Part shown: positions 8,033 to 15,661 of the stretch, one piece after another
Numbering within the stretch: position 1 is the stretch's first letter
Layout: every line of letters starts with the position of its first letter
Assembly: GCF_048060095.1 (NCBI RefSeq)
Contig: NZ_JBLUOA010000001.1
Coordinates: 1,178,001-1,242,000, forward strand
Direction: 5' to 3'
Origin: JBLUOA01 sp048060095
Lineage (GTDB): Bacteria > Pseudomonadota > Alphaproteobacteria > Rhodobacterales > Rhodobacteraceae
DNA: 64,000 nucleotides
Notes under the pieces: model-generated
What the model was told of the DNA's origin: nothing
Database searches by the model: none
The model's input: only the letters and a program-made list of their open reading frames with translations
Translations under genes and position numbers: made by a program

Positions 8033-9514
8033 TTAGTTCGCGGTGGTATCTTCCTCGGCGGGGGCTTCTTCGCTCTCGCCCTCAGCCTCTTCATCGACCA
8101 GAGCGCCGTTTTCCCACATGCCTTCCGCGACTTCGCCACTCGCATAGCGCATGACGCCCGCACCCTGACGTTTGCCGCCTTCGAAGTTGCCTTCGTAAAC
8201 GTCGCCATTTGCGTAGGTCACGGTGCCTTCGCCCTCAATCTCTCCGTCGACCCATTCGCCGGAATAGTGGAACCCGTCCGGCAGGCGGATTTCGCCCTGC
8301 CCATGCGGCTTGCCGGCCTTGTGGTTGCCGGTATAAACGGTGCCGTCCGCATAGGTCGTGGTGCCCATGCCTTCGCGCTGTCCGTCGACCCATTCGCCTT
8401 CGTATTTGAAGCCGTCGGGATAGGTCATCGTGCCTTGCCCGTGGTTGCGGGCATTCTTGAACTCCCCCTCATAGATCAGGCCGCTGGCGTAGCGGGCAAC
8501 GCCTTTACCCTCAATAACGCCCGCCTTCCATTCGCCCTCATAGGTCGATCCGTCGGGGTAGGTGATGGTGCCGGTGCCTTCGACGAGATCATCGTTGAAA
8601 TCGCCAACATAGACGGAGCCATCGGGATACGTGACTTCGCCCGTGCCTTCGATCCGGCCCTGCGCCCAGTTGCCGACATAGCGATAACCGTCGGTGCCGG
8701 TCAGCGTGCCCTGGCCGTGCCGCGCGTCGTTCAGAAACCCGCCTTCGTAGACATCGCCGTTGGCATAGCGCATGACACCCGTGCCTTCGCGGGCACCCTC
8801 GGACAGCTCTCCTTCATAGACATCGCCGTTCGGCTGGGTGAGCGTGCCTGTGCCATGCATCTGCCCTTCGGACCAGCCGCCAGTGTAGGTCAGCCCGTCC
8901 GATGTCGTCAGTGTGCCGTCGCCGTGGCTGACCCCGCGCGCCATCGCGCCTTCGTATTTTGAGCCGTCGGGGTAGGTGATCGTTCCGGCACCTTCCTTGA
9001 CGCCGTTGTTCCACTCGCCCTCGTACACATAGCCGTTCGGGCTGCGCATGGTGCCGACGCCGTGGTGCAGCGCGTTGCGAAAGCCGCCCTCATAGGTCAC
9101 GCCGTTCACATAGATCGCGATGCCGTTGCCGGTGATCTCGCCAGTGTCCCAGTCGCCTTCATAGGTGCCGCCATCGGCGAAGGTGATCTTGCCAAAGCCA
9201 TGCGGTTTCCCGGCCTTGAACTCGCCTTCATAGATCGACCCGTTGGCGAATCGCGCAACGCCCTGGCCCTCAATCTCTCCATTCACCCATTCGCCGGTGT
9301 ATTCATAGCCGGAGGGCAGCGTGTAGGTGCCGCGCCCGTGCTGCTTACCGTCTTGGAACGTGCCTTCGTAGACGCCGCCATTGCTGTCTTCGATCCGCTG
9401 GGTTTCGCCATCGGACTGGGCCAGCGCGACACTGGTGGTCGCTGCCGAAATTGCAATTGCGTAGGAAATAGCTCTCAGGTTGACCATCGCCGTCTTCGCT
9501 CTGTCCACACTCAT
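8033..9514 (-). CDS. Secreted MORN-repeat protein (19 tandem repeats)
   Basis: The protein has about 493 residues. An N-terminal signal peptide (hydrophobic core AISYAIAISAATTSVALA ending in an AQ cleavage site) is followed by about 19 tandem 23-residue MORN units of the pattern YEGEW-x5-HGxG-x4-YPDG, then a short acidic tail rich in Glu. MORN repeats form extended beta-hairpin solenoids that bind proteins or lipids, and no enzymatic domain is visible. The start is taken at ATG 9514 after GAGGGA; ATG 9487 also keeps the signal peptide. It is divergent from nadE. Export to the periplasm or cell surface is inferred from the signal sequence. Confidence 0.88.
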   Translation of the reverse strand: MSVDRAKTAMVNLRAISYAIAISAATTSVALAQSDGETQRIEDSNGGVYEGTFQDGKQHGRGTYTLPSGYEYTGEWVNGEIEGQGVARFANGSIYEGEFKAGKPHGFGKITFADGGTYEGDWDTGEITGNGIAIYVNGVTYEGGFRNALHHGVGTMRSPNGYVYEGEWNNGVKEGAGTITYPDGSKYEGAMARGVSHGDGTLTTSDGLTYTGGWSEGQMHGTGTLTQPNGDVYEGELSEGAREGTGVMRYANGDVYEGGFLNDARHGQGTLTGTDGYRYVGNWAQGRIEGTGEVTYPDGSVYVGDFNDDLVEGTGTITYPDGSTYEGEWKAGVIEGKGVARYASGLIYEGEFKNARNHGQGTMTYPDGFKYEGEWVDGQREGMGTTTYADGTVYTGNHKAGKPHGQGEIRLPDGFHYSGEWVDGEIEGEGTVTYANGDVYEGNFEGGKRQGAGVMRYASGEVAEGMWENGALVDEEAEGESEEAPAEEDTTAN

Positions 9515-9694
9515 TCCCTCGTGATCCCGTCCCGGTTCGTCCCTGTTGTCAGGCACAGACCCTAACGGCGTGGTGGCGGACTGACAACGGATTTTCCCGG
9601 TCGGGTCGGGCGCAAGCGCATGGAAACGCGCGTTTGGCTTTTCCTTCGGCGCAACTCTGCTAAGACAGGCGGGTATAGTAGACGGGAACAGACC

Positions 9695-11356
9695 ATGGCC
9701 GACCGATTTCGCCTGACGCTCGCACAACTTAACCCGACGGTGGGGGCGCTGGCCGCCAATGCCGACAAGGCGCGGAACGCGTGGGCCGAGGGCAAAGCCG
9801 CGGGCGCCGACATGGTTGCCCTGACCGAGATGTTCATCACCGGCTACAACACCCAAGATCTGATTATGAAGCCTGCCTTTGTCGCGGACGCGCTTCGCCA
9901 TATCGATGCGCTGGCCGCTGATTGCGCGAACGGCCCGGCGCTGGGCATCGGTGGGCCGTGGGCGGAGGACGGAGCCCTTTATAACGCCTATTTCATCCTG
10001 AAGGGCGGCAAGGTCGTCAGCCGGGTGCTGAAGCACCACCTACCGAACGAAACCGTCTTTGATGAGGTGCGCCTGTTTGATGCCGGCCCCCTCGGCGGGC
10101 CTTACAGCGTTTCCGGCACCCGTGTAGGAAGCCCGATCTGCGAAGACGCCTGGCACACCGATGTGGCGGAAACGCTGGAGGAGACGGGGGCCGAGTTTCT
10201 TCTGGTCCCCAACGGCTCCCCCTACTACCGCGACAAGATTGCGGTGCGGCAGAACATCATGGTGTCGCGGGTCGTGGAAACGGGTTTGCCGCTGGCTTAC
10301 CTCAACATGGTTGGCGGGCAGGACGATCAGGTCTTTGACGGCGGCAGCTTTGTTCTGAACCCCGGCGGGGAGTTGGCGGTTCAGCTTCCGGTCTTTGACG
10401 AAGTGATCTCTCATGTCGATTTCACCCGCACCGCCGACGGTTGGCGGGCAGAGAAGGGCGAGATGGCCCACTTGCCAAACGCGTGGGAACAGGATTACCG
10501 CTGCATGGTCGAAAGCCTGCGCGACTACATGGGCAAAACGGGATTCAAGAAGGTGCTTCTGGGCCTGTCCGGCGGGATCGATAGCGCGATTGTTGCTACC
10601 ATCGCGGTCGACGCGCTTGGCCCGGAAAATGTGCGCTGTGTGATGTTGCCATCTGAATATACCTCGCAGGCGTCTTTGGACGATGCTCAGGCGGTCGCGG
10701 AAAACCTTGGCTGCCGATACGATTTTGTCCCGATTTCCGAGGCGCGAGCGGCGGTCACAAACACGCTCGCCCCATTGTTTGAGGGAACGGAGCCGGGGCT
10801 GACCGAAGAAAACATCCAATCCCGCCTGCGCATGTTGCTGCTGATGGCGCTGTCCAACAAGTTCGGGGAAATGGTGCTGACCACCGGGAATAAATCCGAG
10901 GTCGCCGTAGGCTATGCCACGATCTATGGCGACATGGCGGGCGGGTATAATCCGATCAAGGATCTCTACAAAACCCGCGTGTTTGAAACCTGCCGCTGGC
11001 GCAATGCCAACCATCGGCCCGATTGGATGATGGGCCCGGGGGGTGAGGTGATCCCGACCAGCATCATCGACAAACCCCCCTCCGCCGAGTTGCGCGAGGA
11101 TCAGAAGGATGAAGATAGCCTGCCGCCCTACGACGTGCTCGACGCGATCCTGACGGGATTGGTGGACGAGGAACGTTCTGTCGCTGGTCTGGTGGCAGAG
11201 GGGTTCGACCGGGATACCGTAAAAAAGGTCGAACACCTGATTTACATCTCGGAACACAAGCGGTTCCAATCCGCACCGGGCGCGCGGTTGACGCCGCGCT
11301 CCTTCTGGCTCGACCGGCGCTATCCGATCGTGAACCGCTGGCGGGACAACGGCTAG
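9695..11356 (+). CDS. nadE: Glutamine-dependent NAD+ synthetase
   Basis: Last step of NAD synthesis: amidation of deamido-NAD using glutamine-derived ammonia and ATP. The 553-residue protein has an N-terminal nitrilase-type glutaminase domain with the Glu-Lys-Cys triad (E45 in LTEMF, K113 in LKHHLP, C149 in PICED). The C-terminal synthetase domain carries the PP-loop SGGIDS near residue 290 and the TTGNKSE region. The length matches two-domain NadE. The start ATG 9695 gives MADRFRLTLAQLNP. It is convergent with soxR; the two frames overlap by 4 bp at their ends. Confidence 0.97.
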   Translation: MADRFRLTLAQLNPTVGALAANADKARNAWAEGKAAGADMVALTEMFITGYNTQDLIMKPAFVADALRHIDALAADCANGPALGIGGPWAEDGALYNAYFILKGGKVVSRVLKHHLPNETVFDEVRLFDAGPLGGPYSVSGTRVGSPICEDAWHTDVAETLEETGAEFLLVPNGSPYYRDKIAVRQNIMVSRVVETGLPLAYLNMVGGQDDQVFDGGSFVLNPGGELAVQLPVFDEVISHVDFTRTADGWRAEKGEMAHLPNAWEQDYRCMVESLRDYMGKTGFKKVLLGLSGGIDSAIVATIAVDALGPENVRCVMLPSEYTSQASLDDAQAVAENLGCRYDFVPISEARAAVTNTLAPLFEGTEPGLTEENIQSRLRMLLLMALSNKFGEMVLTTGNKSEVAVGYATIYGDMAGGYNPIKDLYKTRVFETCRWRNANHRPDWMMGPGGEVIPTSIIDKPPSAELREDQKDEDSLPPYDVLDAILTGLVDEERSVAGLVAEGFDRDTVKKVEHLIYISEHKRFQSAPGARLTPRSFWLDRRYPIVNRWRDNG

Positions 11357-11820
11357 GCGTCTTCGATGGGTGGCGGGCTGTCGCCCATCAGGTATCGTGC
11401 CCCCGATCCGTGGCGTCGCGCGGAGTCTTTCGGGTTGTATAGCTGGCATTTCTTCAGTGAAAGGCATCCGCAGCCGATACAGCCATCAAGATTATCGCGC
11501 AGCTTGATCAACGTCTCGATCCGTTCATCGAGCGTTTTGCGGAAATGTTTGCTGATCCGCGTCCAGTCAGCCTTTGTCGGCGCGCGTCGGTCGGGTAGGC
11601 GGGAGAGTTGTTCGCTGATCTCCTTAATTGTAAAACCGAACTGCTGCGCGATGCGGATGAAGGACAGTCGTCGGATGTCGGCGCGCCGGAACCGCCGCTG
11701 ACCGCCGGAATTGCGGATCGGGTGGATCAATCCTTGCGCTTCATAAAAGCGGATTGCTGATACCGCGACTCCGGTTCGGTCCGCCAATTGTCCGATGGAA
11801 AGAATATCGTTCGCGTGCAT
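11353..11820 (-). CDS. soxR: Redox-sensitive transcriptional activator SoxR
   Basis: MerR-family regulator whose [2Fe-2S] cluster senses redox-cycling compounds or superoxide. The 155-residue protein has an N-terminal winged helix (IGQLADRTGVAVSAIRFYE), a dimerisation coiled coil, and the SoxR cysteine signature C114-x2-C117-x-C119-x5-C125. ATG 11820 has GAGG 9 nt upstream; the longer TTG-started frame is not needed. It is divergent from a glyoxalase-fold gene, with a SoxR-type operator between them, so that gene is the likely target. Confidence 0.95.
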   Translation of the reverse strand: MHANDILSIGQLADRTGVAVSAIRFYEAQGLIHPIRNSGGQRRFRRADIRRLSFIRIAQQFGFTIKEISEQLSRLPDRRAPTKADWTRISKHFRKTLDERIETLIKLRDNLDGCIGCGCLSLKKCQLYNPKDSARRHGSGARYLMGDSPPPIEDA

Positions 11821-11842
11821 GGGTTTCGACCTCAATTACCGC

Positions 11843-11873
11843 TTGACCTAAAGTTAGGTTGAGCAATTACGGT
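11843..11873 (+). promoter_or_regulatory. SoxR box within a 19-bp-spaced promoter
   Basis: The dyad ACCTAAAGTTAGGTTGAG (11846-11863) closely resembles the E. coli soxS operator core CCTCAAGTTAACTTGAGG as I recall it. It lies between a -35 TTGACC (11843-11848) and a poor -10 TACGGT (11868-11873), with the 19-bp spacer typical of MerR-family activated promoters. It points toward the glyoxalase-fold gene at 11910. Confidence 0.78.
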
Positions 11874-11909
11874 TGAAAAATCAATTGTGAATCACTTGAG
11901 GAGAGCCCT

Positions 11910-12293
11910 ATGGCCAACGCATCACTGGAACACGTCAACGTCACCGTCAGTGACCCGAAAGCAACCGCAGAGATGCTGTGCACGCTGTTCGATTGGCACA
12001 TCCGTTGGCATGGCGACGCGAAAGACGACGGCACGACCTATCATGTCGGGAACGAAACCAGCTATCTGGCCGTGTATTCAAAAGGCGGCCATGTGCAGCG
12101 CCCCAACAGCTACAACACACCCGGTGGGTTGAACCACATCGGCGTGGTGGTCGATGACCTCGACGCGACGGAGGAGAGGGTGCGCAACGCCGGGTTCAAG
12201 CCACACTCCCACGGGAGTTATGAACCGGGTCGGCGATTTTATTTCGATGGCCACGACGGGATAGAGATTGAGGTCGTGGTCTACGGTAACTAG
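11910..12293 (+). CDS. VOC (glyoxalase/bleomycin-resistance fold) protein, probable SoxR target
   Basis: This 127-residue protein shows the paired beta-alpha-beta-beta-beta modules of the vicinal oxygen chelate superfamily. The N-terminal half starts LEHVNVTVSDP, with a second module LNHIGVVVDDLDATEER and a C-terminal RRFYFDGHDGIEIEVV. The His (LEHV, LNHIG) and Glu (IEIEV) positions suit metal binding. It could be a lactoylglutathione lyase-like enzyme or an antibiotic-binding protein; the substrate is not known. Divergent placement from soxR and the SoxR box upstream suggest induction by redox-active compounds. Confidence 0.85.
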   Translation: MANASLEHVNVTVSDPKATAEMLCTLFDWHIRWHGDAKDDGTTYHVGNETSYLAVYSKGGHVQRPNSYNTPGGLNHIGVVVDDLDATEERVRNAGFKPHSHGSYEPGRRFYFDGHDGIEIEVVVYGN

Positions 12294-12305
12294 CCCGCTT
12301 GGGGT

Positions 12306-12333
12306 TTTCCCGGTCCGTGCTAGGATCGGGAAA
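12306..12333. repeat. Strong inverted repeat between the VOC gene and the DUF1801 gene
   Basis: TTTCCCGGTCC (12306-12316) pairs with GGATCGGGAAA (12323-12333) around a 6-nt loop; one G-T pair interrupts perfect symmetry. No T-tract follows on the plus strand. It may end the SoxR-controlled transcript or protect its 3' end. Confidence 0.5.
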
Positions 12334-12352
12334 GCCGAGAAAGGGGGGCCAC

Positions 12353-12781
12353 ATGGCACAGAACAAAACCCAACCGACATCCATATCGGTCGAAGAGTTC
12401 CTGCGCACCGTGACGCCAGAGCAGAAACGCGCGGATGCTGAAACGTTGGATCGACTGTTCCGGCGGGTCACGGGGTTCAACCCTGTCATGTGGGGGCCGT
12501 CGATCATCGGCTATGGGCAATACCACTACCGCTACGCCAGCGGGCGGGAGGGTGATTTCCTCGCCACCGGGTTTTCGCCGCGAAAGGCGAACTTCGCGGC
12601 TTACATCATGCCGGGATACGCCGATTTCGGCGACATTCTGGAGCGGATCGGGAAACACAAACTCGGCAAGTCGTGTTTCTACTTCAACAAGCTCGCCGAT
12701 ATCGACGCGGATGTTTTGGGCGAATTGATCCGGGCGGGGCTGGATGATCTGGACCAGCGTTGGCCGGTGAAGCCGACCTGA
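12353..12781 (+). CDS. DUF1801 (YdhG-like) domain protein
   Basis: The protein has 142 residues and matches the DUF1801/YdhG family pattern: an N-terminal helix pair (VEEFLRTVTPEQKRADAETL), then MWGPSIIGYGQYHYRYASG, GFSPRKANFAAYIMPGY and KSCFYFNKLADID. The fold is compact alpha-beta and the biochemical role is unknown. ATG 12353 is preceded by AAGGGGGG. It lies 59 bp after the VOC gene and might be co-transcribed with it if the intervening hairpin is not a full terminator. Confidence 0.82.
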   Translation: MAQNKTQPTSISVEEFLRTVTPEQKRADAETLDRLFRRVTGFNPVMWGPSIIGYGQYHYRYASGREGDFLATGFSPRKANFAAYIMPGYADFGDILERIGKHKLGKSCFYFNKLADIDADVLGELIRAGLDDLDQRWPVKPT

Positions 12782-12845
12782 TCGGCGGCGGAATCTGGAC
12801 AAAGCCGCGACACTGTGGAAAACGGACGGGCAAAGGAGAACTTCC

Positions 12846-14171
12846 ATGACCGTCACCCGTTTCGCCCCATCGCCGACTGGCTACATCCACGTCGGCAATC
12901 TGCGCACAGCTTTGATGAACTACCTGATCGCGCGCAAGGCTGGCGGGCAATTCATCCTTCGCCTCGACGACACGGACCCGGAGCGATCCAAGGAAGAATA
13001 TGCCGACGGGATCAAGGAAGATCTCGAATGGTTGGGACTGACTTGGGATCGGCTGGAACGGCAGTCAGAGCGGCTCGACCGATATGAGGCCGCCGCGCAA
13101 GACCTGCGGGACAAGGGCCGGTTTTATGAGTGTTTTGAAACTCCGACCGAGCTTGATCTGAAGCGCAAGAAGCAGCTCAACATGGGGAAACCGCCGGTCT
13201 ACGACCGCTCAGCCCTTGATCTGTCGGACACCGAAAAGGACGCGCAGCGGGCGGAGCGTGGGGCAGGGCACTGGCGCTTCAAACTCGACCAGGAACGGAT
13301 CGAGTGGAAAGATGGAATACTGGGCGATCTTTCGATTGACGCGGCGAGCGTGTCGGACCCGGTTCTGATCCGGGGCGACGGGCAATTCCTTTACACGCTG
13401 GCCTCGGTCTGTGACGACATCGACTTTGGCATCACCCATGTCGTCCGGGGGTCGGATCACGTCACCAATACCGCGACACAGATTCAAATTATCGAAGCGC
13501 TGGGCGGCAAAGTCCCTGAATTCGCCCATCATTCCCTACTGACCGGACCGCAGGGCGAAGCGCTGTCGAAACGGCTTGGCACGCTGGCGCTGCGCGATTT
13601 GCGCGACCGTGGGATTCAACCGATGGCACTGCTGAGCCTGATGGCGCGGCTTGGATCGTCGCAGCCTGTCGAACTCTGCTCGACCATGGAAGAATTGATC
13701 GCGGGCTTTGACATCAGCACCTTCGGCTCCGCCCCGACGAAATTCGATGTCGACGATCTTTTGCCGCTGACGGCGCGGGTCAATCAGGCGCTGCCGTTCG
13801 CCGAGGTCGCGCCCCGTATCGCCGCGCTGGGCGTGCCGGACGATCAGGCCGAGCGGTTTTGGGCTGTGACCCGCGAAAATATCTCTGTCCTCGACGATCT
13901 TGGTCCGTGGTGGACGATGATGCGCGATGGGGCAGAGCCGGTGATTGATGACGAAGACGCCGAATTCGTCGCGCAAGCGATGGAGCTACTGCCCGACGCC
14001 CCGTTTTCCGAGGACACATGGGCGAACTGGACCGCGGCGGTGAAAGAGGCAACAGGCCGCAAGGGGCGCGGCCTGTTCATGCCGCTGCGCAAGGCGCTGA
14101 CCGGGCAGGCACATGGGCCGGATATGTCGACTCTGCTACCGTTGTTGCAGGTTGTCCGCGCCCGCAAGTAA
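12846..14171 (+). CDS. gltX: Glutamyl-tRNA synthetase
   Basis: Class I aminoacyl-tRNA synthetase charging tRNA-Glu (alphaproteobacteria often also misacylate tRNA-Gln for GatCAB). The 441-residue protein has the Rossmann signature PSPTGYIHVGN (HVGN in the HIGH position, about residues 8-18), RLDDTDPERS, and the KMSKS-loop equivalent ALSKRLG, in which the first lysine of the usual KLSKR is alanine. The C-terminal anticodon-binding helical domain is present. It is slightly shorter than the 465-470 residues of many GltX. AAAGGAG precedes ATG 12846. Rhodobacterales often carry two gltX genes and this may be one of such a pair. Confidence 0.93.
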   Translation: MTVTRFAPSPTGYIHVGNLRTALMNYLIARKAGGQFILRLDDTDPERSKEEYADGIKEDLEWLGLTWDRLERQSERLDRYEAAAQDLRDKGRFYECFETPTELDLKRKKQLNMGKPPVYDRSALDLSDTEKDAQRAERGAGHWRFKLDQERIEWKDGILGDLSIDAASVSDPVLIRGDGQFLYTLASVCDDIDFGITHVVRGSDHVTNTATQIQIIEALGGKVPEFAHHSLLTGPQGEALSKRLGTLALRDLRDRGIQPMALLSLMARLGSSQPVELCSTMEELIAGFDISTFGSAPTKFDVDDLLPLTARVNQALPFAEVAPRIAALGVPDDQAERFWAVTRENISVLDDLGPWWTMMRDGAEPVIDDEDAEFVAQAMELLPDAPFSEDTWANWTAAVKEATGRKGRGLFMPLRKALTGQAHGPDMSTLLPLLQVVRARK

Positions 14172-14172
14172 T

Positions 14173-14739
14173 CTAGGCGCGCCGGATAATTGCCGAAACG
14201 GACGCTAGGTGGTCATCAACCAACTGGCGTTCTACATCTGACGTTTCGCGGTGTCGCGAATAAACCGGTGCCGCGCGGTCATCAAGGATCGTGGCGTCCC
14301 AGCCATCGGTGGTTGCAAAGAACCGCGCGACGCCTTCCTCGCCAAACTCGGCCAGATAGCCTTGTATCACGACGTCGAGGTAGCTTAGCAGCACCGGATG
14401 ATCCGGGCCGGGCCGCTGATGTTTGCCCGCCGGGATGGCATAGATCGCAATATCGGCCGGGTCTGGTATCGCATGGCTGACGGCGGTCGTCGCATACAGC
14501 CGTTCGTAAGCGTATTCGCGCGCGTCGAGGGCGCACCAGTCATGGCCCGGCACCTCAGCCACCAAACCGTCGATTTCGGTGTCCGGGCAAGGGACGGCTG
14601 TCAGGAATGACACCGCCCTGACAGGCGAATGCCGCCACGCCCGCCGCCATCCGCTGATCCGGGCAGGTGATGCGTTTTGGTAGCTATGGGTGCCCCGGTT
14701 CACCAATGACCCGTAGCCGAAGAAAAATGGGCGTCGCAT
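14173..14739 (-). CDS. Gamma-glutamylcyclotransferase-like protein
   Basis: The protein has 188 residues with the N-terminal signature FFFGYGSLVNRGTH, matching the YGSL substrate-binding loop of the gamma-glutamylcyclotransferase (BtrG/AIG2-like) fold. That family releases pyroglutamate from gamma-glutamyl amines. The acidic DAREYAYERL region could supply the catalytic Glu. ATG 14739 is chosen because the protein then begins with the conserved FGYGSL strand; the longer upstream frame adds only basic, unconserved residues. It is convergent with gltX, with only 1 bp between them. The natural substrate is unknown. Confidence 0.78.
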   Translation of the reverse strand: MRRPFFFGYGSLVNRGTHSYQNASPARISGWRRAWRHSPVRAVSFLTAVPCPDTEIDGLVAEVPGHDWCALDAREYAYERLYATTAVSHAIPDPADIAIYAIPAGKHQRPGPDHPVLLSYLDVVIQGYLAEFGEEGVARFFATTDGWDATILDDRAAPVYSRHRETSDVERQLVDDHLASVSAIIRRA

Positions 14740-14910
14740 GTCAGCAGTTATTCGCCTCTCTTTGCCTTTGCGCAAGCCCTTGCGTGCGGGGTGTGATAGA
14801 TGTCGGACATGGTCCTTACCGCGCGATTGTCGTTGCACCTTGTTCATCAATCAGTAATCTAAGTTACCTAGCGTCAACTTTGAACCGTCTGAGCCATGTC
14901 AGGATAGTGT

Positions 14911-15195
14911 ATGAGCACGGAAAAGCTGCGTTCTTCAGCCGAAGAAAGGTCCGCCGCGCATGGGCGCAGCGATATGACGGTTGAGGCGTTGACGATCCGT
15001 TACGCGGTGCTGAGGTCCGTTGAAATGCTCGACGAATTGCCCGAGGCGGACAGGGCGCAGGTCGCATTGCTGCTGGCACGGGACTTGCTGTTGATCGCGC
15101 AAGGAAACCTGAAAGCGGACAAAGACGATGTGCGCCGCCTGAAGGCATTGCAGGCAGGTTTGCAAACGGTGCTAGAGGCGACGCCGCAGGGCTGA
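14911..15195 (+). CDS. Small uncharacterised protein (94 aa)
   Basis: Unrecognised family. The 94-residue protein is predicted mostly helical and charged, with the central segment DELPEADRAQVALLLARDLLLIAQGN and no signal peptide or membrane helix. AGGA 6 nt before ATG 14911 supports translation. It is followed 93 bp later by the dodecin gene on the same strand. Nothing in the sequence reveals a catalytic site. Confidence 0.65.
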   Translation: MSTEKLRSSAEERSAAHGRSDMTVEALTIRYAVLRSVEMLDELPEADRAQVALLLARDLLLIAQGNLKADKDDVRRLKALQAGLQTVLEATPQG

Positions 15196-15288
15196 TTCTG
15201 CCAGCCAACGGCCGACATCCTCAAGTTTTAATGACAGATCGCGCCGCATGGCCTACGCTTCAAGCGTACTGGTCCAAAGGAGAACGAT

Positions 15289-15492
15289 ATGTCAGTTGCC
15301 CGCGTTACAGAAATCATCGCCTCATCCGAAAAAAGCTTTGAAGATGCCGTCAAAGAAGGCGTGGATCGCGCCTCTAAAACCCTGAAGAACGTCCAGAACG
15401 CTTGGGTTCAGGATCAGAAGGTCACCGTCAAAGGCGGCAAGATCAGCGAATACAGAGTTAACCTGAAGGTCACGTTCGTTCTGGACGACTGA
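15289..15492 (+). CDS. Dodecin, flavin-binding protein
   Basis: The 67-residue protein is the exact size of dodecins, small beta-beta-alpha proteins that form dodecameric shells storing riboflavin or FMN. Family features visible are the N-terminal ARVTEIIASSEKSFEDAVKEGV, the helix ASKTLKNVQNAWVQDQ (with the aromatic Trp that stacks on flavin) and the C-terminal strand YRVNLKVTFVLDD. AAAGGAG lies 7 nt before ATG 15289. A strong hairpin (15569-15600) lies downstream. Confidence 0.93.
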   Translation: MSVARVTEIIASSEKSFEDAVKEGVDRASKTLKNVQNAWVQDQKVTVKGGKISEYRVNLKVTFVLDD

Positions 15493-15568
15493 TACTCAGT
15501 TGCGACTGTGCGGACTACGATTGTTGGCTTCGCTGTTGCCCTCATCACGTTAACCAACTGCAAACCAT

Positions 15569-15600
15569 CCGCCGTTAGCCCCGAAAAAGGGCTTCGGCGG
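15569..15600 (+). terminator. Hairpin downstream of dodecin
   Basis: CCGCCGTTAGCCC (15569-15581) and GGGCTTCGGCGG (15589-15600) form two stacked stems (six and five G-C-rich pairs, with a small internal mismatch) around a short A-rich loop. There is no T-tract, so termination is probable but not certain. Confidence 0.5.
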
Positions 15601-15661
15601 CTCTGGTCTATCTGTGCGCACGCAACTAGTCTTGGCCGCTGAGGCCAGGCAAGAGGGCGTA

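Noticed and set aside
8033..9400. Regular repeats in the DNA that could suggest a CRISPR or satellite array
   Set aside because: The period is 69 bp and in frame, encodes MORN units, and the copies are strongly diverged.
10040..11467. A 475-codon minus-strand frame opposite nadE
   Set aside because: Shadow of nadE; it has no ribosome site and no family motifs.
12299..12352. Upstream extension of the DUF1801 frame
   Set aside because: It crosses the strong hairpin at 12306-12333; ATG 12353 has a clear ribosome site.
15508..15645. A GTG-started 45-codon frame with a lipobox-like LTNC
   Set aside because: It has no ribosome site and runs through the dodecin hairpin, so the signal-like start is probably chance.
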